Shown here: positions 34,001 through 49,000 of the stretch, piece after piece | How the letters are laid out: each line of letters starts with the position of its first letter | Position numbering within the stretch: the first letter of the stretch is position 1 | Assembly: GCA_012934845.2 (NCBI GenBank) | Contig: WNNJ02001928.1 | Span: 1 to 64,000 of the forward strand | Reading direction: 5' to 3' | DNA length: 64,000 nucleotides | Origin: Pomphorhynchus laevis | Lineage: Eukaryota > Acanthocephala > Palaeacanthocephala > Echinorhynchida > Pomphorhynchidae | Made by a program: the position numbers and the translations under genes | Notes under the pieces: generated by a model | Told to the model about the DNA's origin: nothing | What the model saw: only the letters and a program-made list of their open reading frames with translations | Database searches by the model: none

Positions 34001-37000
34001 TTGCTTCTAGTTGCTTTTAGACATTTTCGAATTCGCCTACAATGAATGATATTAAAATAGAATCAATAATATCCCAGACGTCATAATATCTCATATTATG
34101 TTTATAAATTTATATTCACTCTGCAAACGTCATTTTTAGTTATATATTTAATATCAACTAATATCGAAATATGAAATATTAATATTTGATATTAATTTAA
34201 TTTGTTTATTAAATATGTAATAAATATAAAAATTTATTAAATATAAAAATTTATTAAATTTATGAACACTTTAATATTGTCGAATATAGAGATACGTTTC
34301 ATCCTACGTATAGATATAAGCTTGCTAGTGCATATTTGGAGGTCATCGGTTGGCGTCCTAATCTTTTCTCATTACCCTTATGCAAAGAGAGTGATATGTT
34401 CATCGATCTGAATAGTGAAAAACACAAAAAGGTTGCGAATAAGTTAGACGGAGAGTACTTGGCATTGAAAGAAGTTACGGTAATATGTCAGTGCCTATTT
34501 CAACGAATTCCATTACGGAAGGTACAATTGATAAGGAAAACGCTAAAAAGACGCTTTACACTATGGCACAGCGGTCAACCTCAGAACTTAGTGGACAAAG
34601 CTCGTGTACTCCAACGAAAATGTATATTCAATACCGACATAGTCAAACGTGTTAACTGGAAAAAACGCTTCTCGTCATTGATCAAATCTGGCAATACCAC
34701 CGCTGCGATCAAAACCCTGGAACAATCGGACACATTCGATTGTCCGATATTTCATTGAGACGATAATTTCAATGGACGTTGTGTACGTGAGATATAAAGT
34801 GAAATGCATCCGGAGGACATGAACGCTGACCAGGAAGCATTGCTGCAAAAACCACTGCCAAATTGTGTCGTTCATCATGACGTTGCCTTTACCGTGATAG
34901 ACGCGCACCATGTAATTGATGCGGCCTAGGAGACTCGTGGAGGTGCTGGACCATCAGGGGTTACTGTCCATGAGTTCAAGTGAATGTTAACGACATTCAA
35001 TACACATTCACGAAATTTGGCGGAGATAATTTCGCGTTTGGCATTTCGGATTGCCACGGATAAAATTGATTTTGAGGTGTTGGAAGCTTTGGTCGCATAA
35101 CGCCTCATTGCATTGAACAAAAATCCTGGCGTCATATCTATAGGGATAAAAGAGGTACTAAGAAGAATCATATGTAAAACATTTGGGAATGTAGTTAAGT
35201 CGGATCTTCAAGCTGTAGCAGGGCGTGAACAATTGTGTGCTGCACAACGTGGTGGAATAGAATACGCGATCCACTCGTTATCAGAACTCAAATTCTGAAA
35301 TGGGAATTCTCTCCATTGATGCCCAGAACGCGTTTAACATGATCAGCCGAAAATTAAAGCTAGCAAATATTTGGATGGTTTGTCCATCGATGGGTCGAAT
35401 GTTTAATAACATGTATGAAGGTCATGCGATCATGATTGGAGATGACGGTGAGATACTATCGAAAGAGGGTTTTACCCAAGGCGACCCGCTTGCAATGACC
35501 GCATTTACAGCGGCATCGTAGCCACTAATTAAATAAAGATCAGTCTTCTCTAGTATCATTCATGTACCAAAGTCGTACATGAACTGTTCGCAGAAACGAA
35601 TGTATCGATGTCCAAACGCGGTGTGATACTGTTTGGAACACCCATGGGTTCCACTGACTTCGTTGAAGAGAAAGTGACGTGCTCTACCGGTTGATGGCAG
35701 AATATCGTATCAAAGATGAGTTCACCTTTTACTTACAACGGCGTGCTCGCCTGAATGGTTTAAACCGCTAGGTGATGATATCTTCGATGTATTTGCGTCT
35801 AAAACATTTGATCACTCCACTTAATCAATCCTCCAATCAATATACACTCTTCCACAACGTATGGGCGGTCTTGGGATGATGGATCCGGTAAAGGAAGCAG
35901 AACATCAATATATGGCCTATAAAATGCTGTGCAAAGCATTCGATGATACTACAAATACAGTCCAAAGAATACTTAGCAGATGATGACAGCAAACACCATT
36001 AAGGACATGAACAACAAGCGCAACATCGATAAACTAAATTAGATTAACGAGTTTGGTACAGAAGGCATGTATAGACACCTACAGTTTTTTTCTTTAAAGG
36101 GTGCATCTAGCTGGCTTACAGTACGACCACTAGAACAACAGGGATTTCATCTTACGTCGAGAGAGTTTCGAGATGCTCTCGCTGCTCGCTTTAACTGGAC
36201 CCACACAGGTATGGCGAAAAACTGTATTTGTGGCGACAATCAGAACATGACACATGCCCTTATCTGTAAAAGGGGTGCCCTGCCTATTATCCGACACAAC
36301 GAGATTCGCGACATAGTAGCTGACACATTGACACTTGTATGCAATGGAGTGGGACTTGAACCTGAGCTGGAAACGGTACCCGAGTTAATTCCTTTCCAAC
36401 GGGTCACAACTACAAGAAAAATAGATGCATGCCTGATATCGTATGTTGCGGCATGTTTGGCGGCATGATGGAGCGAACGTTTTTTGACGTTTGTATTTTT
36501 AACAGCAATGCTCCATCATACCAGTCAAAATCCGTATCATCTTGCTTCGAGTATCACGAGACGCGAAAACGCAACAGAGTGAATATTAAGAGCGAATAAA
36601 GGAGGTGGACCACATTACATTCTGTCCGATAGTTATAGCCGCAACTGGTGGGATCGGACCATCAGCAGATGCCATGATCAAGATGATTGCGTGGGAGCTA
36701 TACGCAGATTCCGTCGCTTGGTTACGAACGAAAATAAACCTCTCCCTTGCTAAGGCAGTCTCTATGTGCTTGCGAGCTCCCCGATCCGCACGACATTTAT
36801 TTATTGTAAAATCCGAGGACGTCCAAGCTCAAATACGGATAACGCGGAATGCTATGTCGACAACCTCAAGAGACTTATTTTAGCAATGAGTTATTTAAAT
36901 CATTGACATATCGATTGCAAAATTAGCTGATTTTAATGAATGTTGCTCGCTAGGAGACGTTTGATTTTTGCTTTGACTAATAACTATCCTCTCTCGTTTG

Positions 37001-40000
37001 TTTATTAATATATTATATATAAAATATTAAAATATTTATATAGTTTTATATTAAAATATTTCGAATGCGAATTAATATCAATTAATTAAATTAACTTATG
37101 ATTATTATTTCAAATGAACTATAAGTTGATGCGTGCACAATCCAATTTTTTATTCGACTGTAAAGTTTAGGCTTTTAAAATAGTATTAGAACTATATAAA
37201 ATAGTATTATAGTAAAGTATTTATTATAATTAATAAATTTTATTATTATTAATTGTTACACGAGCAAAGACAAAATTTAACAATCGACGTTTTTTACTGC
37301 TGCAAAAACGACGGAACAAAATAAGTTTTTATACATACGGTTATGCTGTCAAATAGCGGTTAATGTTTCATCAGTAAAGTTAGCGGTTAACGTTTCATCG
37401 GTGAATTGACTGCAGCTTTGCATTCACCAGCATTTGAGAACAATGAATTATGACGAGACATAACAATACCATTAACAACGCATCCAGAAACAATTACATC
37501 GATTTAACACCTCCGCCTGATCTTCCAATCACGAAAATAATTAACCAGCCGAACTTGCGGTAGGAGTATTATTATCAGATGGACATCTACGTAAATGCGA
37601 AATATGATGTGGAACTCCATCAACATTTATACTTGTGTTACTATTGATTCCAGTGACGTTCCCTTGGATCCAGGGTTTATCACACCTACAGACTGCTGGT
37701 CGCATAAAAACTTGATCTCCAGTAGAAAATTCCGATACAGATGACGACGACTCTCTATTCTCAATACGCTCCCATTGTAGTTTTGATTTATATTTATATA
37801 TCTGATTGTGCGGAATTGATGAATCACATAAGCCTTCTTTTGGCGAAGAATTATACCAATAAATTGCCTCCTCAGTGGTAATGTTACTTCTAGCCACGAT
37901 TCGCTTAATAGTCCGGTGCGATCTTTCGACTATTCCGTTGCCACACGGTCTGTTAGCGCACCTGTATATTATATGTACGCCCCATAATTCACACCAATGA
38001 GAAAGGGTTTCCGATCTAAAGGCCCTTGCGTTGTCCATCAATATCTCCGCAGGTGGACCACGTTCAAAAAATATCGTTTGCAGCGCTCTAGTAATTTCGT
38101 TCACCGTGCCTTCTTTCAACTTTTTCCAAATCATGAATCGAGATGGACCACAATCAATGCACGACAAATAGAGCGATCCCTTCACATGCACAGTATCGAT
38201 TGATAACCTTGACCAATTTTTATTCACTCCTAATTGACCTGTGTCCCAACGTATTGGATGAGGATCAATTCGCTGACACTGAGTGCAGTTTTTGATATAT
38301 TCGGCGACATTATGCCTACTAACCACCGAATTCGGATATTTTCGATTGATAAAATATATGGTTCTTTCAACTCCAAAATGATGTCGATTATGGACTGATT
38401 CGATTATCTTATTCGTATCTTGAGTAGACATATCAACAGAGACTGCAATGTTTGCGGATGAATTGTTTTTTAAATATTGTAACCAATTCTTTGGTACTCT
38501 TGTTAAATGGTCCGCTTTGTTTTGCGACGATGGAATAAGCTTCACTGTAATCGAAAGGCTAAATTCTGTTTGAATCTCTTTGAGCATCCGTAATCTTCGC
38601 TTTATAAGCATGTCCGAGAGTCCTTTCACACAAACATTCCTTTCGTCATAAAGAGTAGAACATATCCAGCTGTACACCGTGGCTGAATCTGTATAAAGGG
38701 TAATGTTCTTTAGATTCCAATGGATTGATAAATTCAGACCCCGTATACATGCGTTGAGTTCCGCCATGTTGATGTGGTGTGGATCGTCTTTTGGTCTTAA
38801 CCATGATGCGTCCTCTGCGATGATCCCATCAACCTCGATTACAACTCCCTCGGCAATACTGCTAGCGTCTGCCCATACACTTCCTGTATCACCAGGTGGT
38901 ACTGCCCATCGACCTCGTGCTGGATCCTCCATGGACATTTTCGATTTTATTTCTTGAATAGATTTCCATATATTCTCCTGAACAGGTTCATCCCAATGTC
39001 CGCCGGTGAGTCGTTTCAGAAAACTACAGCAAGGTCTCAACCATCCAGCGATGGGATAGTGTCCAATTAATTTTCCAGTTAATGAAAACAATTGTCGTCG
39101 CGTTGGAAGACTTTCAGGCCAGCCGATTTCTAATACTCGTGACCAATTCAACCCTGTTGGTAGACTTTGAATTCTTAATCCCAGCACATTTGACTCACGA
39201 ATATCCACAGGCTGTTTTGCTTCTAATCCGAATTTTGCAAGAAGCTTCAATACGTTGTCATTTGCAATTTTAGTATTGTCGACAATGATATCGTCCAAAT
39301 AACTATCTGTGGACTGAGCTACTAGCATATCCTTGCTGAGGACAAAATGTACAATAGCTTTAAGTATTCGCGGTGCAATGTTAAGTCCAAAACCCAATCT
39401 CGTAAGTACATATCGCTTGTTTCTATAAACGACCACCTGATACGGCCATAGAGATTCGTCGACATGAATTTGTAGATATGCGCGCCGAAGATCAATTAAT
39501 GACAAACGATCTCCCCACCTCCGCCAATTCCTTAGCTTTGAAATACAGACGTCAGAATCTGCAGTATGGCTGGATATATACGAGTTAAGTAGTCTGAAAT
39601 CCATAACTGGACGTACTTTATTTTTGCTTTCTTGAGCAACCGCTAACAATGGAATCACTGCTTCAGCTTCCCCATTGTATTCTTTAAGCCATCCATTAGT
39701 AATCCAGGTCTCAATCTCTGCCTCATATTGAGATCTTAATGTAGGATTGACATGATATTCAGTTACACTATTATGAATAAATGCCGGTGTGCCAGTTAGC
39801 CATTTCCATTTTACCAACCAAAAGTTACCATTGAATTGTGCATGAAAGTCAGCATCATCGATTACATTAGCGCTATCAGATGTACTCGAAATTTTTGTCA
39901 CCGAAGTTTGCATACTAACAGGATAACTCGAAGGAAACTTCACATCTCCGTTATCATTAATAGAAACACCTCCAATCTTTTTGATCACATCCATTCTCAA

Positions 40001-43000
40001 CAACATCTGATATGGACCACCAATATCTGAAGATAGGCACGGTATATTCACCGATCTCGTTTCGATAGAAATTTCCATTTGTCCGGTTTCATAACATTTC
40101 ACCGCATTTCCGTTCATCATTGTGACCCACGTGGCGCCATTAACATCCGGGAAAGGATGTTTAAATATATCTGTAACAAGTCGACGCGACACAATACTTC
40201 TCGAACAACCAGTATCAACAAGTGCGACCGCAAGACGCCCATTTATTGTCACGTTAATTGTAGGTAGTGCATCATCAGAGGGACAGGGAAGACCAGCAGA
40301 ACTTAATACTGTGCCTCCCCATCGATGTTTTTTGAATGTTCCTTGTTTGGGCACTGAGGTGCCAGATGTCCAGGATCGTCACAAATATAGCACCGTCGCT
40401 CCTTGAAATGTGTACAATAACGCGCTATATGTCCTGATTTACCACAACGGAAACATGTGACATCTTTACGTTGATGCGAGCGCAGTGCTCTTGGTTCAAT
40501 ATGCTTGCGAGAATGTGTAGTTGTAAGAAAACAGGACCCAGCAGACGTATTGGCAGTTGTTATAAGCGTACGTGATCGGCATAATATATCCGATAATTTC
40601 AGATTCTCAACGGCACAGGAAGACAAAATAATATCCTTGATAGTTGATGGCAAACCGTATACAAATTTACAACGAATCCATGCAGAATTGTCAACATTTG
40701 GATTAACGATGTTTGCATACCTTTCCAAATCTGCAGCATATGCGTCCAACGATTCGCCTTCTTGGTATTCTCGATTATTATATTTCGTAAAGGCATCAAA
40801 ATCTGTTGCTCGCAGCAAGGCCGCTTTGAGTTGAGAATAATCGGATTTTTGTTCCGCTGACAAATTTCTATAAATCGCATACGCCGGTCCGTCAAAGAAT
40901 AGAGGAATAAACTTTTCGAGCTTTTTAACAGCTTGCAAGTCTGCGATCATCTCCGCCCGCTCCAACCATGCTCCAAAATCGCATTCTCCGTTAAACGGTT
41001 TAATAAGGTCTCCAAAGCGCATTTTATCCATAAGCCGAAATAGCTTGTTACACGAGCAAAGACAAAATTTAACAATCGACGTTTTTTACTGCTGCAAAAA
41101 CGACGGAACAAAATAAGTTTTTATACATACGGTTATGCTGTCAAATAGCGGTTAATGTTTCATCAGTAAAGTTAGCGGTTAACGTTTCATCGGTGAATTG
41201 ACTGCAGCTTTGCATTCACCAGCATTTGAGAACAATGAATTATGACGAGACATAACAATACCATTAACAACGCATCCAGAAACAATTACATCGATTTAAC
41301 ATTAATTATAGACGTTTTACCGAAAAAAGATAAATAAAATTTGTATATTTAGTGTATTATATTGGGTTATTTATTGGTGTAGAAGTTTTCAAAATCAATT
41401 TAATTAACTACTTGAAAATTAATCACTTATTTACAAATAATTCTACAGAAAATAGAGAATAAAAGGAAAGATTTAAATACTTTACATTTAAATAGTCCTT
41501 TATTTTAGCAATTTTTGGGTTTACGGATAACGATTCTATTGGTAAAATATGCTTTCCTGCTACAGAGGCAGCTCCTGCATTTAGCTCTTCATTTCCAATG
41601 CTATTTAATGGTCGCAAAGACATTCAATGTCTGATTCCCTGTGCTATTGATCAGGTAATAACTGGGCAATTCCAAATTTACTGTTTCGTTATTAGGATCC
41701 CTATTTTCGAATGTGCCGAGACGTTGCACCAAGATTGGGATGGGTGAAACCTGCTTCCCTTTATTCTACATTTATTCCGTCACTGCAGGGGGCTGACGGA
41801 AAGATGAGCGCTTCAAACGAAAACTCTGCAATTTTTCTAACAGACACTCCAAATCAAATAAAGAAGAAGGTAAATCAAAATGAAAAATGTGTAAACATTT
41901 TTTATTTGTTTTATTTAATTTAATTAAATTTATTTTTTTTTAATTTTATTATTATTATTTATTTATTTGATTATTGTTTTAATTTTGTTACGAAACAGCA
42001 TCAAGAACGCGATAACTAATTTAATTAGTTCAATTAGATCAATCGATTAAACTAATCAATCAATAAAAACATTCATTGACAATAAATGGTTCACGATATT
42101 CGCATCCACTTTTGTATTTGCTAGTTTAGATACCGTTGAGCATCAGAGTATCTGAATTTTTGTTATTGATATTTTGCCTGACAATTGTATCAGTTCGCTT
42201 TTCATAATTATAAAGTTAAATATTTGATTTGTTTAAAAATATCGTTATGTAAATACCAATCGCAATAAAACTTATGAATGCATAAGCGTCAATACATTAA
42301 CACATTAGCGTTAATTAACGTTTTAATTGAGATCGGATATTAGTGTCAATTAAAATTAAAATAATTCAAGTTAAATTTAATATTGAAATTTTAGATAAAA
42401 ATCAATTTTTATTAATCGACTAATTAATAACTGACGATGTATCGCAATAAAGATTAGATGCAATCATGAGGAACTGCTATGTAACCATGATTCGGCCTCA
42501 TTTATTCGATTCAATGTGGCATCAATGTCAAATACATGCTAAGGACGTATTTCCTCTGATGAAATTTGATTATGTAACTTATTGTAATACAAAGTATATT
42601 GTTTATTATTCATTAAAATGTTTTGCTTAATATTTTAAATTTATTTTTAATAATATTTGATTGATAAAGAACTTACTAAATTAAAGGATAACTATATAAT
42701 AACAACTATTGATAAAGCTAGTAATAACTTTGTCTTCATATGCAAAAAGCTTTATTATGATATACTAATGAAAGAGGTTAATTCTAATGATTTAAATGTA
42801 AATCCAACATATGAACGTAGTGAGTTAAGTTTAGAAACAATTATTACAAGTCACTGTTCTATAATGGATAAAAAGGGTATAAAGGTTGAATTAGATAATA
42901 AAACTATACCTATATTATATTGGAATCCAAAATTACATAAAAATCCAAAAAACCTAGGTTCATATGTAGTGCGTTTAAATGTACATTAAAACCACTTTCT

Positions 43001-46000
43001 GTCTATATGAATAAAATACTTAAAGTAATTAAAGCACACTTTTAAAATATTGCAAGGTAATCGAAATTAATACTGGTATAAAACACAATTTCAGTATTAA
43101 TTCTACAAAAGAATTTTTAGAACAGACAAAAGGATTAAATTTTCAAAATATAAATACATACGATTTTAGTACGCTCTTTACAAATCTAGATTTAGTAGAT
43201 ATGAAAGAAGCGTTAACAAAATTAATTAATCTTATATTCGGAAAAAGATATACATATATATGTTATAATAATTATAACGCCTATCTACAAAAATTAAACC
43301 ATCAAATAAATATAAATATATGGATAAAATTGAATTAATAGAATCCTTTAATATTTTGATAAATCAAAATTATTTAAAAGTAGGGACATCTATTTTAGAC
43401 AAGTAAAAGGTGTTCCAATGTGTAGTAATAGTAGCCCAATTGTAGCTGACTTGTTTTTAAGCTTTATAGAATATGAATTTGTTCATAACTGTGTAAAAAC
43501 TAAATTAAACAATATAAATATATGAAATATATGTTTCGATACATTGATGATATATGTGTATTTAATTCTAATAATTTTTATTCAATTAGTGAACAAATTT
43601 ATCCAGAAAGCCTATTCTTAACAAAACCAATATTAATGATAAAGAAGGTGTATATCTAGATATGAACATAAATTAACATTAACTAAAACTACTATTAATT
43701 TATATCGTAAAGATGACATATTTAAATTTACAAGAAACATATTTTTGCATGAGCATTCATGCATACCATATAATATAAAATATAATACATTAAATAATGA
43801 AATTTTAAGAATTGCAAAAATGTAATGATATTGGCTTTCTTCAAAATCATTTATAGATACATATTTTAAACTAGGTTACTATAAAAATAACATCAAGCAG
43901 AAAATAGTAAAATATATAAATCAACACAATAATCTAAAGAATAAATTTAAACTCTTAAGTGGCAAATTTTTATGGATGGATAATAAATAATATACTTTGT
44001 GTTAGATTAAGATACAAGATAGTTTTATCAGAGGAAATACATCATTATCATGTATTTGGCCCCGCTGCTATGTTGGGTATAGGAGTTAGGGGCCGAAACC
44101 TGATAGCATAGCAGTTCCTCCTGATGACCTCTAATTCTTATTCTGATACAACGTCTGTTATTTATTAGTCCATTCATAAAATTGGCGTTTTTATTAAATT
44201 TCATTTTTGTACTTGATTTAAATTATAGAAAATCTAAAAACAATTATTAATTTTATTATTTGATTATTAAATTTTGATTTAGCATTATTATGTTTTGTTT
44301 ATTTTATAATTATATTAAATACGTAGACTCAGTTAGCTTTTTTATTTTGTTGAATTTTGATTTATTAAAATATTTAAGGATTCTAATAATTCAATTTTAT
44401 CCATATATTTATATTTACTTGAGTTCAAATTTTGTTAGATATGCGTTGTAACGCCTATGGATCAAAAACATGCTGCTAATTTCCTCTGATGGAATTTGAT
44501 CATTTATAGTATCATATTCTAATACAAAGCAAATTGTTTATTATCCATCCATAAAAATATGTTTATTGATATTATTAACATTTGCTGCCCGATTATAGTA
44601 TTTTATATTACAATAACTGTCTATTATACAACTTAACCTATCACAATCGTTAATAATTTTTGATTTATTGAACATATATCTTTAGAAAAACTTCTTATAT
44701 TTACATAAAGATCTTTTAGCTTATTATCACTTAAAAGTTGTTTTAGTATTTCTAATTTCTCATTCCTTTTCTTGCCATGACTTCTTGGCTTGCGTAAAAC
44801 AAGAATAATATAGATGATATTATAATATTATAATATATAATTTATAATATAGATGCTTATTATTTGCTAAGCAATTTCTTTATCTTAAAACTTGTTTAAA
44901 AAATTATTATTAATTTTTAAAACAATTTTTATAGTATTTCTTTAAAATGACTTTTAATTAACCTTTTTCACTAGTATATCATAATAAACTTTATGCATAT
45001 GAAGACAAAGTTATTGCTAGCTTTATCAATAGATGTTACTATATAGTTATCCTTTAATTTAGTAAGTTCTTTATACATATCTTTATTAATTTTATCTTTC
45101 CTTTTATAATTGTTTGTTATTTTCATTTTATTTTTAATTTTATCAAATATATAATCTTTCCAAATGTTTATCTTTGATGTATTTAAGCCTTTATTATTAA
45201 TCAACTTATCAAAGTAAGCATTTAAGTTTTAATATAACGAATTGTAAATTTTATTTTTGTCGTTGTTATACCCTTTTGATAGCAGCTAATCTTTCCAAAT
45301 TTTTATCTTAGTTTTTACACAGTTATTAACAAATTCATATTCTATAAAGCTTAAAAACAAGTCAGATATAATTGGGCTACTATTACCTCCCATTGGAACA
45401 CCTTTTACTTGTCTAAATATAGATGTCCCTACTTTTAAATAATTTTGATTTATCAAAATATTTAAGGATTGTATTAATTCACTTTTATCCATATATTTAT
45501 ATATTTGATGGTTTAATTTTTATTAGATAGGCGTTATAATTATTATAACATATATATGTGTATCTTTTTCTGAATATAAGGTTAATTAATTTTACTAACG
45601 CTTCTTTAATATCTACTAAATCTGCATTGGTAGAGGAAATCGAACGTATTAATAAATTTAGCAAATCTAGATTTACTAAATCTAGATTTGTATAAAGCGT
45701 ACTAAAATCGTACGTATTTATATTTTGAAAATTTATTCATTTAGTGCGTTCTAAAAATCATTTTGTGGAATAATATATAGACAAGAAAGAAAACGTAAAT
45801 TACAAAGTCTTGCCTGTCACTTGTCCCGTCAACCGTTCCCATAACGAAACTAGCGTTGCCGCGTTTGATGGCAATGTTTAGCCTCTACAGTAGAAAATCT
45901 GTAGACCACAGCTCTCCGGTCACTGCAGTAATCCGCCGACCTTTTTCGTGCATTAGGCATTCCGCCTCTTCGCCCAACCCACTTAGCGTTTCCACGGCAC

Positions 46001-49000
46001 CGTCACAAATTTGTTGACTGTCGTCAGGCAGGCGTATTTGCTGCGTTTCCTGACCTCTGCTCTCTTGGCTATCGCTTCAGGGGCGGTCACAGCTGTATTT
46101 AGATGACTTGGCGCCAGTGTGTCCTGGCAGGTAAAAACCCAAGCTAAACACTTGCCACTCGACCATGGAATCATAGAGAATCCATCCTGGCGCCTGTCGT
46201 CATGTTGCGTCAGTGATGTCGGCTTCAGACGCGATGGGATCTTTGCCGACATCAGTGCACATTTGATGAGATCGTCGACTGGGATGTGTCGCGACAGTAT
46301 GCCGACGGACCTGCGCAGCTGAGCCCATGTCGTTTACTTTCGTCTACATCCGCTCCGCAAACACATACATGTGCATACAGACTGGGGCACGTAGACGCAG
46401 TTCAATGGCGATGCGGAATGAGGAGTCTCGTTCCGAGCGACGAGCAGGGACGTGCGTGAAGGAATGCCTCGGAATAAGATGCAGTAGCCGCAACAAGACG
46501 CGCTTTGCTCGCTTGATCAGGTTCAGCTGACAACACTTTCGATTCCTGGACAATAACCAGCGGCGTATCCTAGCCATTTTTTCTATATCGAAGGGCGGTT
46601 GAACTTGCATGAAAACCACTCGAGACTGCCATTTGGTCAATGCGGCAGTGTATTTCGGTTCGCTGGCACCGAATTAGTCATTTAGTCTCTCTGCCAAGAG
46701 CCGAATTATGAGTGTTTGCGACCTGGCGTTCGATGATAGAAAGGCGGGTAGAGCAATGTATGTAGCACTCCTTGTGACGAGTCCGCCGTTAGCAAACGTG
46801 AGTGATGCTTGGTTTGATGCCTATTCAGACAGCGCAATATTCAGGATAGACTGCAACGACGACCGGCTTAGAGTATTGAATAAGATTGCGAAGTCGATTT
46901 TCATCAGAGCCTGGCCATTGGTAATGTTTACTAGATAGCAATGAGCGGAATGTGCAGCTGCCTCTGATCCACGCTTAATCCTGAAGCCGAGTTGAAACGG
47001 TGACAATTTCGCGACTACCTCTTCCTTCACAGCGCGAAAGGCGGCCCTCACTTCAAGACGTCGAAGTGTGACGCCTTCTGCTATAGGCCTGACACCTCCT
47101 TTCTTCTTAGCTAGTGCACATAGCGATGCACTGTACAAGACTTGCTTAACAGTTGCCGGGACACTATAGCCAGGCACATGTTACTGTGGTCCGTAAGCGA
47201 AACTATCAGCTGCTGCCCGGCGGCGCCTGTGAACGGACTTGTCATATCCATAAGGTGTTGAGGACCAAGGCCGTCAAGTCCTCCTGCTGAATCTGCCGGG
47301 AAAGTCTTGATCACAGCAGCAATATCACTCTCAATGAGCGTAAGTACAGGATGTGAGCTGTGCACACTTCCTGTTTGTCAGTATTTTCGGTTCAGTCAAA
47401 TGAGACGAACTGACGGTCGACATTGCTCTCTGCGGATGCAGTAGGTGCAGAGCTGCTACCGTCTCATCGCTTTAGAGAACCGGAGAGTCGTCACTGGCTG
47501 CCAGCCTGACTGCACCGCGCACTTAGTCCTCTTCGATCGACAACGACACCCGCGCAGCTAGGTTTGAAGGTCGTCCGTCGTTGTTTTTCCCTTTTACTTT
47601 TCCTGTCTGTTTTACTGGCTGTGGCTGGACACCACTGGACAAGTATTTTGTGAGAGCCTTGTTCACTCGAGTTGCCTGACTTGGTCGGTGTCGTTTGCCG
47701 CCTCGCTCTGAAACTCCAAGTCAGCTGTGAGCGAAATGTAGCAGCTGCTGCCAGGCATCCATTTTGTCTGGGCTGGCGACAATTCAGTCGAGTATTGCGG
47801 ACACTTTGCCTGCAGCAAGCATAGGAGACGCCATAGGTATATATAAAGGATCGACCTGAATGTGCTTCGAATACGACGTCGAGTAGCGTATCAGCCTGCC
47901 CATATTCGTTGTTGTCAGCTTGACTAGCGGTTGTAGCGTTGTTAGTGTCATCAGCACCCATAGGATCAATGGTCAACGCTGAAAGTTGCACTATAACCGA
48001 TGAAGGGACATCCCGTTCCAGAATATTGGCTACCGTGTGGTCCGTGACTGTAGACGACGCCACATGATGTCAAACTCAGTTGCCGAAGACAAACTGAGCA
48101 GATGCAACGTTTCTTCTGTTACCGGGATGGCGCTTGTGAGATCATGGAAGGTTCCTCTCGTATTAGCGTCGTGCTTTAAAGCGATGTTTTGGCGAGTTCG
48201 TTATAGTCACAGTCGCTTGATGATTTTTGTATGTTAAGCCGTGACGTGTCGAATACTTCAGGCAATAGCGAAAGCGATGTAAAATTGTCGTTGTATTGTA
48301 AGTAGATATAATCAAAATTTTTTGTGGAATTAATACAAAAATAGTGTTTTATACCGATTACCCTACAATATTTCTTGAAGTTTTAAGTAGATATACCTCT
48401 GCAATAATTGTAACTATTGAAATTTTGATGACTATTTTTGTTCTGCACGCTACTTGAATCCTATCTATACGCCAACAGCAGTACGCTACATTTCAGTATT
48501 GGTGGACCTCATCATCACCTCACTTTCACGTTTAGGTCATTTTTTAATGTTGGCTGACGATCATTCGATTCGTCTGCTTTTATTGCAAATTAGATTTAAA
48601 GACTTTTGTCTTACATTTTGCAAATTTAATTGAAATCATTTATGATTTTAGATTAAATCTGCGTTTGTAGGTGAAGTTGCAATCTTTTTGCATTTTTAGA
48701 GAAAATAAAAATATTTATCGGATATTAAATCGGATATATAATAGTTATCAAATATCTGAATAAAATAATCAGATCAGGTAATTGAGTTTACATAAAAATT
48801 ATTTAATTATTAATTATTTTTAATTATTAAGAATAATTAATCAAATAATTGATATTCTCAAATTATTTTTCGTAAGAAAAATTATTTTTTTAATTTTTAT
48901 TGCTTGAAATTTATTTCATTGAAAATTAACCATGGTGCTTCGAATGTCGATTTTAAGTCAAATTTACTTTTGATTTTGTTGTAAGAAACAACAGTATAAA

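Larger units (their letters stand above)
37254..41301 (-). mobile_element. LTR retrotransposon (Ty3/gypsy-like), looks whole and recent
   Basis: 4048 bp on the minus strand, antisense to WARS1 in intron 5. The two 256-bp LTRs (37254-37509 and 41046-41301) read as identical, start TGTTAC and end TTTAACA. They are flanked by the 5-base target-site duplication TTAAT (37249-37253 and 41302-41306). Gag and pol frames are both open and overlap by 52 bases in different frames, an arrangement that such families use with ribosomal frameshifting. The gag start lies about 15 bases from the 5' LTR. Identical LTRs point to a very recent insertion. Family assignment to Ty3/gypsy rests on the order PR, RT, RNase H, INT; a clade name cannot be given. 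Confidence 0.95.

Noticed and set aside
33885-34004. CRISPR-like array of 15-mers
   Set aside because: Direct tandem units without spacers; an ordinary minisatellite.
37254-41301. BEL/Pao element or endogenous retrovirus
   Set aside because: No envelope frame is present, and the HHCC integrase and YLDD RT style fit Ty3/gypsy-like elements better than BEL/Pao; the clade remains unassigned.
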